Assembly (NCBI GenBank): GCA_947176285.1
Contig: CAMWQF010000150.1
Coordinates: 1-6,963 of the forward strand
Direction of reading: 5' to 3'
Length of the DNA stretch: 6,963 nt
Source: an uncultured Porphyromonadaceae bacterium
GTDB taxonomy: Bacteria; Bacteroidota; Bacteroidia; Bacteroidales; Muribaculaceae
Shown: one piece after another, positions 5,948 to 6,963 of the stretch
Layout: each line of letters opens with the position of its first letter
How positions within the stretch are numbered: the first letter of the stretch is position 1
Position numbers and translations under genes: made by a program
Notes under the pieces: model-generated
What the model was told of the DNA's origin: nothing
The model's database searches: none
The model's input: the letters and a program-made list of their open reading frames with translations, nothing else

Positions 5948-6170
5948 AATTATTTCTCATCAGCACGAGAATAATCCATAGTTATGCGGTATGAGTTGAT
6001 TCGCCATATTCATGAAGATTTATAAAAATTCTCATGAAAAATGAATCTTTTTTGATATACCTACGTCTATCTATATAGACAAATTTTTCGGGAGTGATCT
6101 TTCCGGAACTGATTTTGGTCAGTATCTTTAATTATCAACATATGTAAACGTTTTTATAAAAATTTTGGAT
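5948..6170. other. AT-rich intergenic region with several short palindromes
   Basis: This lies between the divergent DUF4160 and DUF5041-like genes and holds no gene. It contains TTCATGAA at 6009-6016 with a near copy CTCATGAA at 6031-6038 (22 bases apart); GTCTAT 6065-6070 with ATAGAC 6075-6080 (spacer CTAT); TTCCGGAA at 6101-6108; and ACTGA 6108-6112 with TCAGT 6119-6123. AAGATT 6015-6020 and AATCTT 6044-6049 also face each other before a T run. These are candidate operator sites for one or both neighbours; which, if any, are used cannot be told from one sequence. Confidence 0.4.
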
Positions 6171-6178
6171 TAACTTTG
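6171..6178 (+). promoter_or_regulatory. -7 box for the DUF5041-like gene
   Basis: TAACTTTG is a perfect Bacteroidota -7 box and is the same octamer used at 151-158. The expected -33 region (around 6147-6153) has no good TTTG, so the promoter may need an activator. Initiation near 6184-6186 would leave a leader of about 18 bases, with A-rich sequence before the ATG at 6203. Confidence 0.6.
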
Positions 6179-6202
6179 CATCGAAATCTAAAACAATAAA
6201 AT

Positions 6203-6934
6203 ATGAAAAAAAGGATTCTTTATCTACTTACAATCTGCATGTGCGGATGCATGTCATTGTTCGGCCAAAGCGACAATGCTAAAGTATTAAAACAGATCAA
6301 ACCATCTGCGGATGACTACATCACCTTACTAAACAGCAGCGGATACGAAGCATTCTCTTTCGACATCTCATCGCTGACTGATGCCCAATACTATATATCT
6401 TTTAAAATCAAGGAATATAAGGATGGGCAAGAGATAAAAGATGATATTTTAGGAGGTTATCTAACTTTCAAAAATATGACTCTTCTCAGTGAATTTCCCG
6501 ATGATGTCCAGAAAAACATAAAACCGGAAGAGATGGCTGATCCCAATAGAGGTATATATTCAATGGGTGAAAAGATTATGGTCGGTTTTACACCGGTTGT
6601 CAATGACTCAATCAGGCCGATTTTGATAGAAGTTGAGAACATGGCATCGAGCAGCCCTCGTTTGAAAATGTTTCCGCAATACGAGAATAACGACAGTGTC
6701 AACGGCAATAAATACTTTCAGTATTTGGCCAGACCATTTAAGACTGGTGAAATCACAACCGGTAAATTCCTTCCCCTCGTTTTGTTTGGCTCAATGTGGT
6801 ATGACAAAGATTTTGGAATTCACAGATTCTGCGGAGAGAATGAGATAGATCCTGACATGTCTTCCAAGATTCTAAAATATATTCCCCATTATTATATAGT
6901 CGGAATTGAAGTGAATCCTAAAAAAATGCTTTAA
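6203..6934 (+). CDS. Exported DUF5041-like protein
   Basis: A 243-aa protein beginning with a clear signal peptide (MKKRILYLLTICMCGCMSLF), with cleavage probably in or just before FGQSDN. A cysteine at residue 16 follows CMCG but does not make a good lipobox, so a lipoprotein is less likely than a periplasmic or secreted protein. The mature part is beta-rich: SFDISSLTDAQYYISFKIKEY, the segment LLSEFPDDVQKNIKPEE, the conserved-looking GIYSMGEKIMVGFTPVVNDS, then FGSMWYDKDFGIHRFCGE and PHYYIVGIEVNP. The order and motifs fit my memory of the DUF5041 family of Bacteroides-type exported proteins of similar length, whose function is unknown. It is intact and has its own promoter. No terminator hairpin follows, only a short T run at 6935-6940, so it may be the first gene of an operon. 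Confidence 0.75.
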   Translation: MKKRILYLLTICMCGCMSLFGQSDNAKVLKQIKPSADDYITLLNSSGYEAFSFDISSLTDAQYYISFKIKEYKDGQEIKDDILGGYLTFKNMTLLSEFPDDVQKNIKPEEMADPNRGIYSMGEKIMVGFTPVVNDSIRPILIEVENMASSSPRLKMFPQYENNDSVNGNKYFQYLARPFKTGEITTGKFLPLVLFGSMWYDKDFGIHRFCGENEIDPDMSSKILKYIPHYYIVGIEVNPKKML

Positions 6935-6952
6935 TTTTTTATCATTTATGCC

Positions 6953-6963
6953 ATGAATAAAAC
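6953..6963 (+). CDS. Possible start of a downstream gene, cut by the window edge
   Basis: ATGAATAAAAC at the extreme end would begin a protein MNK..., 18 bases after the stop of the DUF5041-like gene, preceded by AT-rich sequence. Lysine-rich starts like this are common for exported Bacteroidales proteins, but only three full codons are visible. Confidence 0.3.

Noticed and set aside
6457..6708. 83-aa minus-strand frame inside the DUF5041-like gene
   Set aside because: Antisense to a well-supported exported protein, with no start signals or recognisable domain.

Overview
The window looks like an accessory stretch of a gut Bacteroidales chromosome, most likely Muribaculaceae or a Prevotella/Bacteroides relative. 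The evidence is threefold. Every independently transcribed unit has a TAnnTTTG -7 box typical of Bacteroidota sigma-70 promoters, and leaders are A-rich with little Shine-Dalgarno signal. A BspA-like leucine-rich-repeat surface protein carries a type IX secretion-like C-terminal tail. The last gene resembles a Bacteroides-type exported DUF5041 protein. No rRNA, tRNA, CRISPR array, transposase or integrase is visible.

Layout. Positions 1-160 are gene-free and hold a good promoter (TTTG 127-130, 20-base spacer, TAACTTTG 151-158). From about 160 to 555 there is a GC-rich, highly self-complementary stretch with no convincing protein. It is probably a long structured RNA, either a free ncRNA or a leader, and it ends at the start codon of a 152-aa protein of unknown function (560-1018). 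Thirty-two bases further on begins a very large BspA-like LRR protein (1051-4878), closed by a strong terminator (4897-4933). These parts could form one transcript: promoter, structured RNA, small cytoplasmic protein, exported repeat protein.

From 4934 to 5128 lies a large imperfect inverted repeat (4961-5033), then a promoter overlapped by a perfect 7-bp inverted repeat, driving a small orphan gene (about 5129-5404). Converging on it from the other strand is a translationally coupled DUF4160-DUF2442 pair (5891 down to 5407). This pairing is often discussed as toxin-antitoxin-like. It has its own well-formed promoter.

The 311-base gap 5892-6202 is AT-rich and holds several short palindromes and the promoter for an exported DUF5041-like protein (6203-6934). 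A possible next start codon follows at 6953.

The most interesting item is the RNA at 160-555 joined to the unrecognised 152-aa protein. It contains a credible H-type pseudoknot and mutually exclusive pairings. I could not assign it to a known RNA family from sequence alone. The second most interesting feature is the internal evolution of the LRR gene, which contains a nearly perfect 210-bp tandem duplication and scattered homogenised segments.
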